DNA of 64,000 bases from Erigeron canadensis (lineage: Eukaryota; Streptophyta; Magnoliopsida; Asterales; Asteraceae): NCBI RefSeq assembly GCF_010389155.1, contig NC_057766.1, positions 23,569,516 to 23,633,515 on the forward strand, given 5' to 3'. Shown here one piece after another: positions 33,560 to 44,892 of the stretch. Position 1 is the first letter of the stretch. Each line of letters opens with the position of its first letter. The notes below the pieces were generated by a model. The model had not been told where the DNA came from and did not search any database. It saw only the letters and a list, made by a program, of their open reading frames with translations. The translations under genes were made by a program, and so were the position numbers.

Positions 33560-35082
33560 TGCTTTTAGGCGGCATTTTAAACTTTTTTCTTAAGGTGTGT
33601 TTGTGTTCTTTCCAATTTCTCTATACGGTTAGTTTTTTAGTTAAAAACAATGCTAAAGAATTTGAGAACATTTCAGGGTTTGGGTAATTATAACTATATT
33701 GGAATAGAACCCAAATCATCAAAGTTTGTTTTTTAAGTTAAAAGTATTTTTGGTTTTCGTTTTAAATGTTAGAATAAAAAAGCTCTAAATTAACTTAATT
33801 ATAATCTAAAAATGCACACCCCTACAAATATCTTTTAACTTATTGAAAAATAAAAGTGAATACTAGTTTGTAATAGTTTGCGAATTACAAATTATCTATA
33901 TAACAATTAAAGTGTCTTTAATTGCAGGAGATTTTTTAAGTTTTTTATTTTTACCATAATTTTTTTTTATTTTTACCACCAAAATTTTGAAATTTCTACT
34001 TTCCCCACAAATTTTTATTTTTTTAATATTAGCCTTTAACTACAACTTTATTTCACAAAGTTTTTGTTTTTCAAGTTTAATCACTAACTTTACTACAATT
34101 TGTTTTTCAATTTTTTATCTTTTCATTTTATCCTTTTTTAAACACTCAAATATATAAGTTATTGTTTACATATATGAATTATTATTACATTACGGTATAT
34201 TGTTCTTATTGAAATAAAATTGATTAAACAATTGTATTATTTTTCTTTTTGTTTTATATTTCCATTTTATGTTCTCATTGTTTCTTTTAAACAATTTTAT
34301 AGTTGGATAATCTAACCAACGGGCAGATTAATATCGTGTAGTGTCTCGGCTACAACTAAATAATCATTTTTAAATTCTTTATTACATCGATTTTTGTCGT
34401 TTGTGTAATACCTTTTTTCATAATATACGTTTATCGTTATGTATGTATCAACGCTCTTATACACGATACACGCTTTGCATTGTTATATTATTACTCTCGG
34501 AGAAACGCCCGGAATTAAGATATTGGTTATCAAAATAAGAAAGAGCATGAAATGAAAAGAAGGTATAAGGTGGAATAATAAAAAAATCATTTTGTCCTTT
34601 CAAAAAAAATTATATTAAAATTATGTTATTATTAGGTACAATTATGGTATGTCAGCTTGTGATTGTATTATCATGATAAAAGCCCCCGACAATTTAATTA
34701 AGGCATCTTAAAATTTAGAGACGTTTTGGAACATTAGCCATGTGATCGAGAGTGAAACATGCAAACGTTTTATCATCTCCTCTTGGGATCCGCTTTTGCC
34801 TTTTACAATTTTCACATATAATTAATTTTTTATTATACCCGTAATCTCTGTATTATATTTTCTGCTAATAATATAATTTTTGTTGGCCTTTAAAAAATTA
34901 AGAAAAAAAAATATAGCTACATATAACCTAAAGGCTAATTTAAATGACACAAAAACTAATAGATTGTGAACTTAACAGAGACATATATAAGCTTTACGGA
35001 GTAGTCATTATCATTCTATAAAACACACACATACATACATATATTAGTCTTAATCTCCGTATAATGAACAAATTAATCACAT
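33560..35082. other. AT-rich intergenic DNA
   Basis: No gene seen. ATCTATATAACAATTAAAG at 33894 looks like a Helitron start, but I found no convincing 3' end. The CTCTCGGAGAAACGCCCGG near 34494-34512 is the only GC-rich spot. Confidence 0.35.
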
Positions 35083-35092
35083 ATCTCACACT

Positions 35093-35279
35093 GGATTGAG
35101 ATCCTCTAAAGTTAATTATAACTTCATAGGTGAAGTTGAGAGAATCTAGACCTTTGGATTATAATCAAAGGTTAAGATTCAAAGTTGATATTTGAATCTT
35201 GACCCTTGATTTTAATCCAAAAGTCAAAATCATCAACTTTACCAATAAAGTTAATAATAACTTTAGAGGATCTCAATCC
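35093..35279. mobile_element. Foldback MITE (187 bp) with 9-10 bp target duplication
   Basis: The ends GGATTGAGATCCTCTAAAGT and its complement ...ACTTTAGAGGATCTCAATCC are perfectly inverted, and the whole element folds on itself. Flanks ATCTCACACT and ATATCACACT match at 9 of 10 positions, suggesting a MULE-type element. It has no coding capacity. A relative lies at 24941. Confidence 0.7.
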
Positions 35280-35289
35280 ATATCACACT

Positions 35290-36385
35290 TACTGTTGTTC
35301 TTATACTAGTCACATACATTTAATTAGTCTTGCTAATGTATCAGCTAAAGGAAAATAATGATGATGAACAATGATTCATGTCATTTAAAATTCTAAGTTA
35401 GTATATATATAGTAGTCTGGATAAATAGTTAATTAATAGATTGGTGGCGGATAAAAAAGTGAAGTATTACTGTATATTGTAATATAATATTATATTATAT
35501 TTTTGTTTTATCACCTACTTTAATGAGGTTTTAGATTGGCATCCCAAACACAACAAATACATTATACACTAATAACGTTTAGACCAATGTTAAGTACAGT
35601 AGTTTTTCATCGTCTGTTTGTTGGATCCTGTTTTGTACTTAATTTGCTAGTTTTTATTAGCATATTTTTAATAAATTTTTAAATGACATTCTAAAAAAGA
35701 AAAATGTTATTTAGTTTTTAATGGAAGAGGAAAGGAAAGTGTAGTAGTAATATAATTAATTAAAAGATATACATCAACATCAAGATCAGAATATTATTTT
35801 ATAAAGAGTTACAAAAAAGAAAAAACATATTATTATAGTCATAATTGCATATGTGGGGACAATACAAAAAGTTTGAGCTAGCTCAGCTCAAGGGATAGAG
35901 AAATGTCTTGAGCTAATTAGTTTGAGAGAAACTGATACCTCTGGATTTGTGGTCCTTTTTTTTTTATCATATCCTTTTTAAACATTAATAGAGATGGATC
36001 ATACAAAAATCTGTACATATGCTTCTTGTTTCTTAAATTTGTATTTTATACTTGTACTTAACTATATATTTATATATTATGTATATACATACAAAGAAAG
36101 AGAGAGAAAGAGGGGAATAGGTCAACTTTGCATAGCTGGAAATGAGGCACAAAACCTTATATTACTGTTGAGATTTCTCTATATATATACATATTATATA
36201 TGGTACTGTTACAAGGAGATTTCTCTATAAGCCTCATTAGATAGATAGAAAAGAACATGCAAATGTTTCTTTCTTTTCCTCCTCTCAATAGTTATTCATT
36301 TTTTAGCAGTAATTAAGGTTAACTAGAAACAACTTTTGTCTCTAGCTTTCTTGTTCGACGAGCAGTTTACTCATTTTATGTTGGT
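35290..36385. other. Upstream region of MIR167
   Basis: No protein gene seen. The segment 35880-36384 probably holds the promoter and 5' part of the primary transcript. TA-rich boxes lie at about 36180-36200 (TCTATATATATACATATT). Short open frames here are AT-rich and motif-free. Confidence 0.4.
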
Positions 36386-36640
36386 ATGAGAGATTGAAGC
36401 TGCCAGCATGATCTGGTACTATCAAAACCGATTAGCCCGTGTGTTAAATTTGTGTATATATATATATAAATATATATATTTTTCCTGCAAGTAGATTAAC
36501 TACACAAGTAAATTATTCTGGTAATTTTTTGTGTGTGTTTTTGTTGGGTGTAGTAGAGTGTGTGAGTGTGTGTGTGTGTGTGTTTAGGGGTAAGGTAAAG
36601 AAAGGTTAACCAGGTCATCTTGCAGCTTCAATCACTCATT
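36386..36640 (+). ncRNA. MIR167 precursor hairpin
   Basis: The 5' arm at 36395-36416 begins TGAAGCTGCCAGCATGATCT and ends GG, which is the 22-base form of plant miR167. The 3' arm at 36610-36630 (CCAGGTCATCTTGCAGCTTC + A) pairs with it, with a bulge and few mismatches, and would give the star strand. Pairing continues outward: ATGAGAGAT (36386-36394) against ATCACTCAT (36631-36639). The loop of about 190 bases is long for a miRNA but occurs in some MIR167 members. miR167 guides AGO1 to cut mRNAs of ARF6/ARF8-type auxin response factors, affecting flower and root development. The star side and extended stem make a chance match very unlikely. A (TG)n tract lies in the loop at about 36559-36581. 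Confidence 0.88.
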
Positions 36641-36709
36641 ACCAACAATTTCTCCAACAAAATCTATCTATACAATCCATCAAGCCAATGAAATCAACCA
36701 TCCGGACCT

Positions 36710-36760
36710 TGCGGAATTGCGAATCCACCCACGTAAGTACTAGCTAGCTACTTAATCATT
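36710..36760 (+). promoter_or_regulatory. Possible splice donor in the MIR167 primary transcript
   Basis: About 100 bases after the hairpin, GAATCCACCCACGTAAGTAC contains a strong 5' splice site (CAC|GTAAGT at about 36732). The preceding sequence is transcript-like and less AT-rich. Plant pri-miRNAs are often spliced, so this may start an intron; no acceptor was fixed. Confidence 0.3.
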
Positions 36761-38625
36761 CATAATTATGTTTAGTAGTTAAGCTGTCTATATAATGTAT
36801 AATTTGATTTGATATGATTTGATTTTATTTAATGGTATAATTAATTAACGTCTTTATCATTGTTTTATTGTGTCCTTAGTTGTTAATTTTCTTAACTAAC
36901 CTTTTTTTAGTTCAATCCCAATATAATTTAGTAGTTGTTGCATTCAATAATTAGGTTTAAATCATCTTTTTTACCTTTAGCTATAATCTTTTGCTTTTGG
37001 AAAATGTTTCTCATGCGTGTAATATTTTAGAGTTTTCCCTACTTTCTTCTGTTTAATTTTCACTTCAATACACACTATATATTGAAGATCTATTTCAAGA
37101 TATATTTCATAACAATTTTTTTCTAATATCCAAGAGATGGTGAAAGTTATACGTGACTTATTCTCGATTGAGATTTGTTTCGTATTTGAGATTTGTTTAT
37201 GCTAATATGAAACAATCTCTTATTAGAGACAAATGTGGTATTAACATTGTTAATTCTGTATATCTGGATAGGTAATATATATAGAGTTAATTAACTTAGT
37301 TTTTTCTAATTCACAAGTGAGTGATGTATACAATGTTCATTTAATCATTTCTAATAAATGTTAGCCACAAAAAAGGTGTGTCTACTTAGCGTAAGAAACA
37401 ATATAGGTTTAAGTTTGTTCTGGGGTCTAATTTGGGGATCGAATGGGATATAAAGCAAGACGGGGATGACCTTATTTTCTAATTACCGACTAGCTAGATT
37501 CGTCAAAAATGCTAGATATAATATATGAGTCGGCGTATTAGTTAGATTCACATTCGTCGATATATATATAGGGTTAATTAGCCTACTTGTTCTATGCTCT
37601 TGCTTCTTGGGATGAAGTCTAGAATTTAGAAATGAGGTAAAATTGCATTAAGTTTAATTTGAGAGGAAAAAAAAAAAGTTAGATTCACATTTGAAAGATA
37701 GTGACCGAAGATATGTCAAATTTGAATTCACTAGCTTGCAGTGAATAAATTGTACTACTAATGTAGTAAAGTGCAAAAGTGACATGAACTGAACTTAGAA
37801 AACATAAATAAGATGCATATATCTTGATGACTAGCATGTGTGATCACATTGAACTTTCACTGTCCTAGTCCTCCTAAACAAGCAAAATTACTAGCCTTCC
37901 TGAATATAGTAAAACCAAACTTAGTTTTTTGGACACTACAATTTCGACCAGTCCCTTTATTCACTCATACTTTTAACTTAGAAGAATTATAAATGGAATA
38001 TGAAATTAATAGCTCATCATGCCAAAAGTACAATCATCTCATTTTGCTAGGTGTTTCGAACACTTAACATGAGTTTTCGAATGTGTAGATATCTGAATGA
38101 TCGAACATATACTTGGCGTTCACCATGAATTTTAGAAAATATTCAAATTGAGCTCTAAGGGTCCTTGAGATTTCTTAATTATGATTCATTTACCACATGA
38201 TTCATATTTTGCTGAGAAGTTCTGATTGCTAGCATACTCGATCTCTAGGGTGCCCAAGGCCCTCCCACACCACCCCCAAATGTATTGTGGCTAAATACAT
38301 TATGTATGTATCTAGTAAATTAGTTTGAGGGCTGGTATAACTATACGTAACGCATCTCGTCATCATAACGTGCTTGCTCTAGAGTAACTAAAGTGGCAAG
38401 CATCTCCTTTAATTTCCTACATGTTGTTGGCGGTGCCTAGCTAGCTAGAGTTGGAGCTCATCTTAGCATAATTTAAATTATTCATATACGTTATTATTTC
38501 TGGCCATTTAAAAACTGATGAACTCTTGGGTTCAGAAATCTTACTTTGGGAAATTTGTGATTAATTTATACCAACATGTTTATTTTGAGACCTCGCATAA
38601 TGTGGTCTAACCAACCAATTGATCA
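36761..38625. other. Intergenic DNA downstream of MIR167
   Basis: No gene or clear repeat was identified. It may include intron or 3' exon sequence of the MIR167 primary transcript. Confidence 0.35.
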
Positions 38626-38783
38626 TAGATCAACTGGTATCACTACCTGTGACCACGAAGGTTGCAAGTCACAGGTTCAAAATATTGTCACCCAGCGTAT
38701 CTCGCTATGTACTATGTGGTGTTGTCCTTACCTTTTTGAAGAACCCGTGTAAGGAACTCTTATAATGGAAATTCTAAAAAAAA
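38626..38783 (+). mobile_element. tRNA-derived SINE-like element
   Basis: The head has an A-box-like TAGATCAACTGGTATCACTA and a B-box-like CAAGTCACAGGTTCAAAATA at tRNA-like spacing. The body ends in an A-run (TTCTAAAAAAAAG). This is the layout of a pol III SINE. Target duplications were not resolved. Confidence 0.5.
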
Positions 38784-39755
38784 GATGGATAAAAATATGG
38801 AAGCTAGCCCAATAAAGAGGCTTCGTTAATTTACTTAATGATCTTTACTAAAACTGGACTCACCTTCTCAACAACTCGAGTAACTTTACCTCATCTTGTT
38901 CGAAATAAGACATTTTCTAAGTTAGACATATATACTCGTGTATATATGTGCATACATATAAGCTATTTAACTTGGTTGCTTATTCTGCTTCTTTGAGGCC
39001 TCTAAATGGCTTTTGTTTAGTATAAGACTATCATATGATGATTAACTTCTTGGACTTTTTAGATCTCACATGGCCGGGTTGCAAATTATAGAACAGATGG
39101 CAATTTCAGTGATTTTGGGTAAAAAATAAGTGTTCTCTGGTTTTTCTTTGATAATAGTGTTGAATTGTGTTAGATAATCATCTCTGTCATAGTAGGTTAC
39201 CAAGGATGAAGTATCAATCAGAAGGTTTTCTAATTAAGTCAATTTAATGAATTATTCAAGCGATTATTATCATTTAGTTAACCATTTCCAGAGTTTCTAG
39301 CTAGGGTACTAATTAATTAGCAATGTACGTTGGTGGATCATAAACTTTCATTTAGATAATTTTCGTTTTGAAGGTGTGGTGGGATTTAATGCCAAGTACA
39401 TATTTGGTTAAAGCATGCATGATTTAATACCAAGTAGTTCATCTTATGATTAATAAGGAAAACTTGAAAAAACGACATGCCTCGGTGACGTGGATTCAAG
39501 CATTCAACAAACAACTCTAATATGATTAGAACAAGACATCTTAAGATGAATTAGCAAGCGTTGATAAATGTCTCGTTAAGCCAATACTCTCGGATGAAAA
39601 ACTTAGACATTATGTGTACGTGTCAAATATCCTATAGCGAGGGAAAACTTGAAACGCGGAATAATGAGAAACAAAAAGCTTCTGCAACAATTATCTGTGA
39701 CATCAGGAAGGACAACAAGAAAAAAAATGAATATATAGTTGTCTCGAGCATTGCA
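38784..39755. other. Intergenic DNA
   Basis: No gene recognised. A 65-codon frame at 39561-39758 has no motif and overlaps the target site of the following MITE. Confidence 0.35.
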
Positions 39756-39758
39756 TAA

Positions 39759-40004
39759 GAGCATCCATAATAATAATAAGTCTTAATGACTTATTTTTCT
39801 ATCAAAAAGCTATTACTCCAATGATAAAAAATTTTCTATGACTTTTTTTTTACCACTAAAAAGGAAAAAAAAAAGCTTTTGCTCAAAAAGTTGAGGTTTC
39901 TCAACCTATTGATCAAATAAGTCATTTAACCCAATGACATCAATCTTGTATAAAGACTTTTTTCTTCAAAATAAGTCTTTCATCAGATACCATTGGAGAA
40001 GCTC
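39759..40004. mobile_element. Tourist-like MITE (GAGCATCCA ends, 246 bp)
   Basis: The left end GAGCATCCATAATAATAATA and the right end ACCATTGGAGAAGCTC are inverted relatives of the common plant GAGCATCTCCAATGG terminus. TAA duplications flank the element (39756-39758 and 40005-40007). AT-rich interior, no coding. Confidence 0.68.
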
Positions 40005-40053
40005 TAATTTAACACTCTAAGTCATACAAGTACAGGTCCAAGATTAATATATA

Positions 40054-40312
40054 CGAGCATGGTACCCGCACAATGCAGCGGTGATGATATTAATTGCGAT
40101 GTGGTGGCGGCGACGGATGGTGGTGGCGTCGGTGTCAAGTGGTGTATGTAATTGATACAAATATATTTGATTTTTAGGGATAGTAAACATCTTTTAAAAA
40201 ATTATGGAATGATTGTGTAAGTTAATTAATTAAGGGTAAAATGGTAATTTTGCATGTCCCAAAATTGTAAACTTTTCAACATATTGCTATAACTTTTATA
40301 TAGTAGTATAGA
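40054..40312 (-). mobile_element. Short Helitron (259 bp), CTCG-ending family
   Basis: On the minus strand it starts A|TCTATACTACTATATAAAAG (40312) and ends CACCGCTGCATTGTGCGGGT then ACCATGCTCG|T (40054). Ends match the Helitrons at 14452, 43505 and 43963, including the non-CTRR terminus. Nothing coding. Confidence 0.6.
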
Positions 40313-41230
40313 TGATATCAAAAGTAGTGTTAATATATATGATATTAAAAGTAGAGTTAATGTAGCTTGACACAAGTTATTATGATTATGATGGCAACAT
40401 TTTCTAAACGGTGAAGGATTCCATATATAGCTTGCATTGTTGTTGAGCAAAGTGAATGACAAGATCATGTGGAATTCAAAAACTTTAACTTCACAAAGGA
40501 CATGTGGTCCTTACTAATGGGAAGCTTTGTAGGTACAATTCATATACACCAAACTATACAACCACGATACATTCTGGACTAATCAAATGGCAAGTCACAC
40601 TTCGTGTACTACATGTGTTTACATTTTTAGACACACATCAAGACTTGCACCAGGCGTAATTTCATCGTCGAGACTAACTATTTTTAGCTTCTATGTCTGA
40701 CCCAACTTACCAAGTCCGCGAGATGTAAAGACCAAATTTAGCCTATTTCCTCTTCTATGTCTTTATGTATTTATGATTCTTTGGTTAAATTGTTGAATTG
40801 GTAAATATAAATGATGAGTAGAAGTAATTGGGTTCGAGTCTCAATTACTACATTTGTGGGGTGGATTAATCAGAAATTTTTTGAGAGTCCTGGGTTTCAT
40901 CCCAGGCATGCGTGTAGTTTAGAAATAGATAATGCGTTTAATTTAAGAGTAGATCTAGATTAGAATGTCATTAAAAACAAGCAAACGATGAAACCATCAT
41001 TTGAATTTAATATTAGTATGAAGTTCATATAATTTGTAAAGGAAAATGATAATGACAGTCCTTAGGGTTATCATTAACAACTTATTATATGCTTAAGAAC
41101 TTGTACATTATATATTAAAAACTGCCTCTGATTTTTTCTAACAGCAAGGTACAAATTTTAATGCACCCAATTAGTTTTTACTGACAACCCTAAGGACTGT
41201 CACTAACAAAACACATTTGTAAATATGGAA
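40313..41230. other. Intergenic DNA with a possible SINE remnant
   Basis: No gene seen. At 40790-40850, TTAAATTGTTGAATTGGTAA and AATTGGGTTCGAGTCTCAAT could be A and B boxes of a degraded tRNA-like repeat. Confidence 0.3.
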
Positions 41231-41366
41231 TTAATTAGCTCATTTGGTAGAGAATCTTACCTCTTGGAACGAATTATAGGATTTAATCCCTCGCATAAGG
41301 TAGTCTAGGATTAGAACAGATTTGCCGTTTAAATAGTTTAATGATTAATTCATAATTAAAAAAAAA
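41231..41366 (+). mobile_element. tRNA-derived SINE-like element
   Basis: The head TTAGCTCATTTGGTAGAGAA is very close to a tRNA A-box region. A weak B box (ATAGGATTTAATCCC) follows about 35 bases later, and the element ends in an A9 run. It is not an intact tRNA. Confidence 0.5.
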
Positions 41367-41371
41367 TCATA

Positions 41372-41627
41372 CTCCCTCTATCCCACTAGATGTATCCATT
41401 TTTAAATTTTCAGAGTCAATATCCTACAGCTTTAACCTTGAATATCTTTGTTTGTGTTGTATAATATACTTGATGAAAATTATATGAATTAATTGAGTTT
41501 TACATATGTTTACATCGGTATAACTTTTATCGAGTATTATATAACACAAACAAAGATATTAAATGTTAAAATTACAAAAAAATTGACTTTGAAAACTTAA
41601 AGGTAGACACATTTGATGGAACGATTA
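41372..41627. mobile_element. Stowaway-like MITE
   Basis: The left end CTCCCTCTATCCCACTAGAT and the right end GTAGACACATTTGATGGAAC are imperfect inverted repeats of the Stowaway type. The interior is symmetric (TTTGTTTGTGTTGTATAAT against ATTATATAACACAAACAAA). It is a relative of 7791-8055. Confidence 0.65.
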
Positions 41628-42018
41628 ATTAAAAAGACATAGGCAGATGCTGGTAGCTAGATTACAGTAGTACTTTAGACGGTATTTACTCATTGTAAAT
41701 GATTAAATTGAAGGGTGTCATTATAAGAATTGAAGTAGCAACAAGTGTTTTTATTCAATAGCATATCGTTTTAAATATTACAAGATCCGATCAATGAAAT
41801 GTAGGTTGTAAAAACTTTTGTGATTTTTTTGTAACGGCTGCTTTATATATTAATAAGATTTATTAAAAAGTTTGAGAAATGTTATACTGTATGTCTGTAT
41901 GTACTTTTGTGTTCGTGTTATACAGTGTGTACTTTTGTAGTATATATATTGCGTTAGAAATGGCGTCTACTATATTTGCTTCTTTTCAAGAGGTAAGTTA
42001 CAAGAAAATATTATGTTA

Positions 42019-42803
42019 CAGTAAAACTTCTATAAATTAATAATGTTGGAATCGAGATATTTTATTAAATTATTGAGATATTATTATATCGATAAATTAA
42101 TAAATTATTAATTTAAAGAGATTTATATATCACTTTCAAAATTTTTATATTCAATGTACATTCACACATTAAATGAAATAAGAGTCCAAAGCAAATTGCT
42201 TTTGACAAGATAAAATTCGTTCAATGAATTCATTTGGCTCAAGTAATTTAAACGATGTAAACAATGGACAAGATATTTGTGAGCTTGAGAGATTGATTAC
42301 GGGTATGCATTATTAGCACAAAACAGATGTGAATGGGTTGCGGGATTATCCTGGTGAAAGTAATGAATGTAATGAGGTTTAAAGCATGGAAGAAATTGTG
42401 ATGGATATTGTGTAAAATCTAGTTTAGGATGATACAATAATTTCAAAATCGATCATTCGGAAATAAGCATTGCAAGCGGCAAACAACTCTTTACAACTTT
42501 TTGTTGCGACAATGTCTCAACTCTTTAGTGCAATGTAGAAATTTAAAGATATATTTAGCATAGATTTAAAGTTAAAAAAAAGTGACTATAGTTTAATTTT
42601 TACTAAACAATATTAAAATTTTGGAATATTTAAGAAATTATTAATTTATGGTTTTGATGGGACTTATATATCTATATTGGGGTTTCAAAAAAATTATTAT
42701 CTTATTATTTTATTGATTGGTGTTCAATTTGTACTGGTCCCAAGTTAGGACCAGACAAATTATTAGTTTTATCGAGGTTAATTAATTTATAGAGGTTCTA
42801 CTG
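42019..42803 (+). mobile_element. Emigrant/Lemi-type pogo-like element with transposase relic (785 bp)
   Basis: Terminal repeats CAGTAAAACTTCTATAAATT and AATTTATAGAGGTTCTACTG are inverted, with TA duplications outside (42017-42018 and 42804-42805). This is the pogo-like Emigrant/Lemi family terminus. From about 42240 a broken frame reads NDVNNGQDICELERLITGMH with later stops, looking like the C-terminal part of the transposase. It is therefore a deletion derivative that cannot move alone. Confidence 0.75.
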
Positions 42804-42805
42804 TA

Positions 42806-43504
42806 TTTGAACATTTATGATTTAAGTATTTAACTCGCATAAAGTCATCATTTATATTTTTATTTTTTTTTTGAAAGGTTAATTTATAATTTTTTTAGTT
42901 TATACTCTTTGTATTTTCTTTGATTATGTAATCAATTGTAATGAGTGACTTTAATACATGGATGTAATTATGTGGAATTTAATTCACTGACTTTCATTGA
43001 AAATAATAATAATTTCTATTATAGGCTAATTAAGTTTGTAAAGTAACCTTTGAAACTAAATTATTTATGATTTATAATCATCATCAAAAGTGCTCTGTAG
43101 TTATATGTATGTTATTGTATCATGAATGAGTTTGTGACTGTAAAATGTTAATTATTGATAACAAATCAATAAAAATTGTAAAAAAGAATAAGTTGAAGAT
43201 ATGAAATTAAAAAATAAAATAAAATAATAAATACAAAGGAAAAAAGATTAACGTGCCATAGCAGTGTAGATATTTGAAAATTTTCAACTTTGTTGGTAAA
43301 GTTTAATATTAAAGCCCATATAAGTCACCGGCCCACTACCCTAAATCCACCAATCTAACAATTGTTTTAGTTTGAAACTTTGAATTATCAACCAAAAACC
43401 TTAATCAACAATCATCTGATCTAGTATCAAATTATCAATGAGTTTAGTTTTTGACTTTTTTTTCACAAAACATATCAAGTTTGAATCCTCCTCTTGACAT
43501 ATAA
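42806..43504. other. AT-rich intergenic DNA
   Basis: No gene or recognised element. Confidence 0.4.
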
Positions 43505-44420
43505 CGATAGTAAGTATCCGCGCGTTGCGGCGGTGAGATGATGGGGGTGATAGCAAGGTCATAGAGTGTGATAGGTCATAGAAGTTGATATGTCATAGAG
43601 TATGATAGTCAAATGCCTTAGCCGTACGGGCTCCGCCCTCGGATTTAAAAATTCTTTGAAAATATATAGAATGACATCTCTAATGAAAGAACATGAAATT
43701 TTAAGAACACCCATACAATTTTTATAATTTATCGATATACGGTTTTTGAGATAAAAGATTTTAAATTAATTGGAGGAATAAATGATTTATGGAGGAGAGA
43801 GAAAAAAAATGATTGGTTGAAATTTGAGTAGAGAGAAAGGGTATTATTGTTATTTTAGATAAATATAAAATAGATAAGAGATCATTTTGGAAAATTACTT
43901 CAAATCAATATTAAAAATTTAAGTTCAATGTTGAAAATATAAAGGAAATCTGCTTTATAATACGAGAGCAAGTACCCACGCGCTGCAGCGGTGAGATGGT
44001 GAGGGTGATAGGTATAGGTCATAGGAGGTGATCTGTCATAGCATTTGCCTTAGTCGTACAAGCTCCGCCCTCAAATTTAAAAATTCATTAAAAGTATATC
44101 GAATGACATCTCTAATGAAAGAGCATGAAATTTTAAGAACACTCATATAATTTTTATAATTTATCGATGTATGGTTTTTGAGATAAAAGATTTTGAAAGA
44201 GTTAAAGGAATAAAATGATTTACAGAAGGGAGAGAAAAAAAGTGATTGATTGAGATTTGAAGAGAGAGAAAGGGTATTATCGTTATTTTAGGTAAATATA
44301 GAATAGAATGGGGGGCATTTTGAGAGAAGTACTTAAAATCAATATTGAAAATTTAAGTTCAATGTTGAAAATTTAAAGGTTTTTTTCTTTATAATATAGT
44401 ATAAATATAGATAGTATAGA
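43505..44420 (-). mobile_element. Helitron (host copy) split by a second Helitron
   Basis: On the minus strand the first nine bases (TCTATACTA, 44420-44412) are separated from the rest (TATTATAAAG..., 43962 down to 43505) by the complete Helitron at 43963-44411. The 3' end reads CACCGCCGCAACGCGCGGAT then ACTTACTATCG|T, and A and T flank the element. Rejoined, it would be about 467 bp. Family as at 14452. Confidence 0.65.
43963..44411 (-). mobile_element. Helitron (449 bp) inserted in another Helitron
   Basis: On the minus strand it starts A|TCTATATTTATACTATATTA and ends CACCGCTGCAGCGCGTGGGT then ACTTGCTCTCG|T. It lies between the A and T of TCTATACTA|TATTATAAAG, the 5' end of its host copy. 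No target duplication, as expected. Confidence 0.68.
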
Positions 44421-44520
44421 TTTGGGGTTGCTGGAAAATTGGTTGGAACCGACCACAAACATAAAACACAGTCAGACTGCTACATCTAAAACCAACACGA
44501 AGATGTACTTTATAAGGGGC

Positions 44521-44892
44521 AAGGGTGTAGACGGCAAGTTTTATCGGCAAAAAACATCGGTAAACATCAGTTATTTGGCAAACCTATAGCATGTGAATCG
44601 GCTAGTATTAGCAAGTTACATCGGCAAGTTTTGGCAAGTTATATCGGCAAGTTTTGGCCGATGCTAATGAACGTTGGGCAAGTGCCACATGCACTCTACA
44701 AGTGCCACATGCACCATAGAAATTAATTTTTAATTAGTTACTAGCCGATATGCTGAATTGCCGATTGCACCTCACAAACTTGTGAATTTTAGCAAGTTTT
44801 GGCAAATTTTTGGAGTGCCACATGGTGTGCTCTTATTGGTCAAATTACTTACCAAAACTTGTTAAATTGCCAATAATCGGCACTACACCCTT
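44521..44892. mobile_element. Foldback MITE with GGCAAGTTTT repeats
   Basis: The left end AAGGGTGTAGACGGCAAGTT and the right end ATCGGCACTACACCCTT are inverted repeats. The interior has tandem CGGCAAGTTTTGGCAAGTTA units and two copies of AAGTGCCACATGCAC. hAT-like by its ends, but I could not match an 8 bp duplication. Confidence 0.55.

Noticed and set aside
35875..35915. GCTCAGCTCAAGGGATAGAG resembling miR390
   Set aside because: It differs from miR390 at several positions and I find no pairing star arm nearby.
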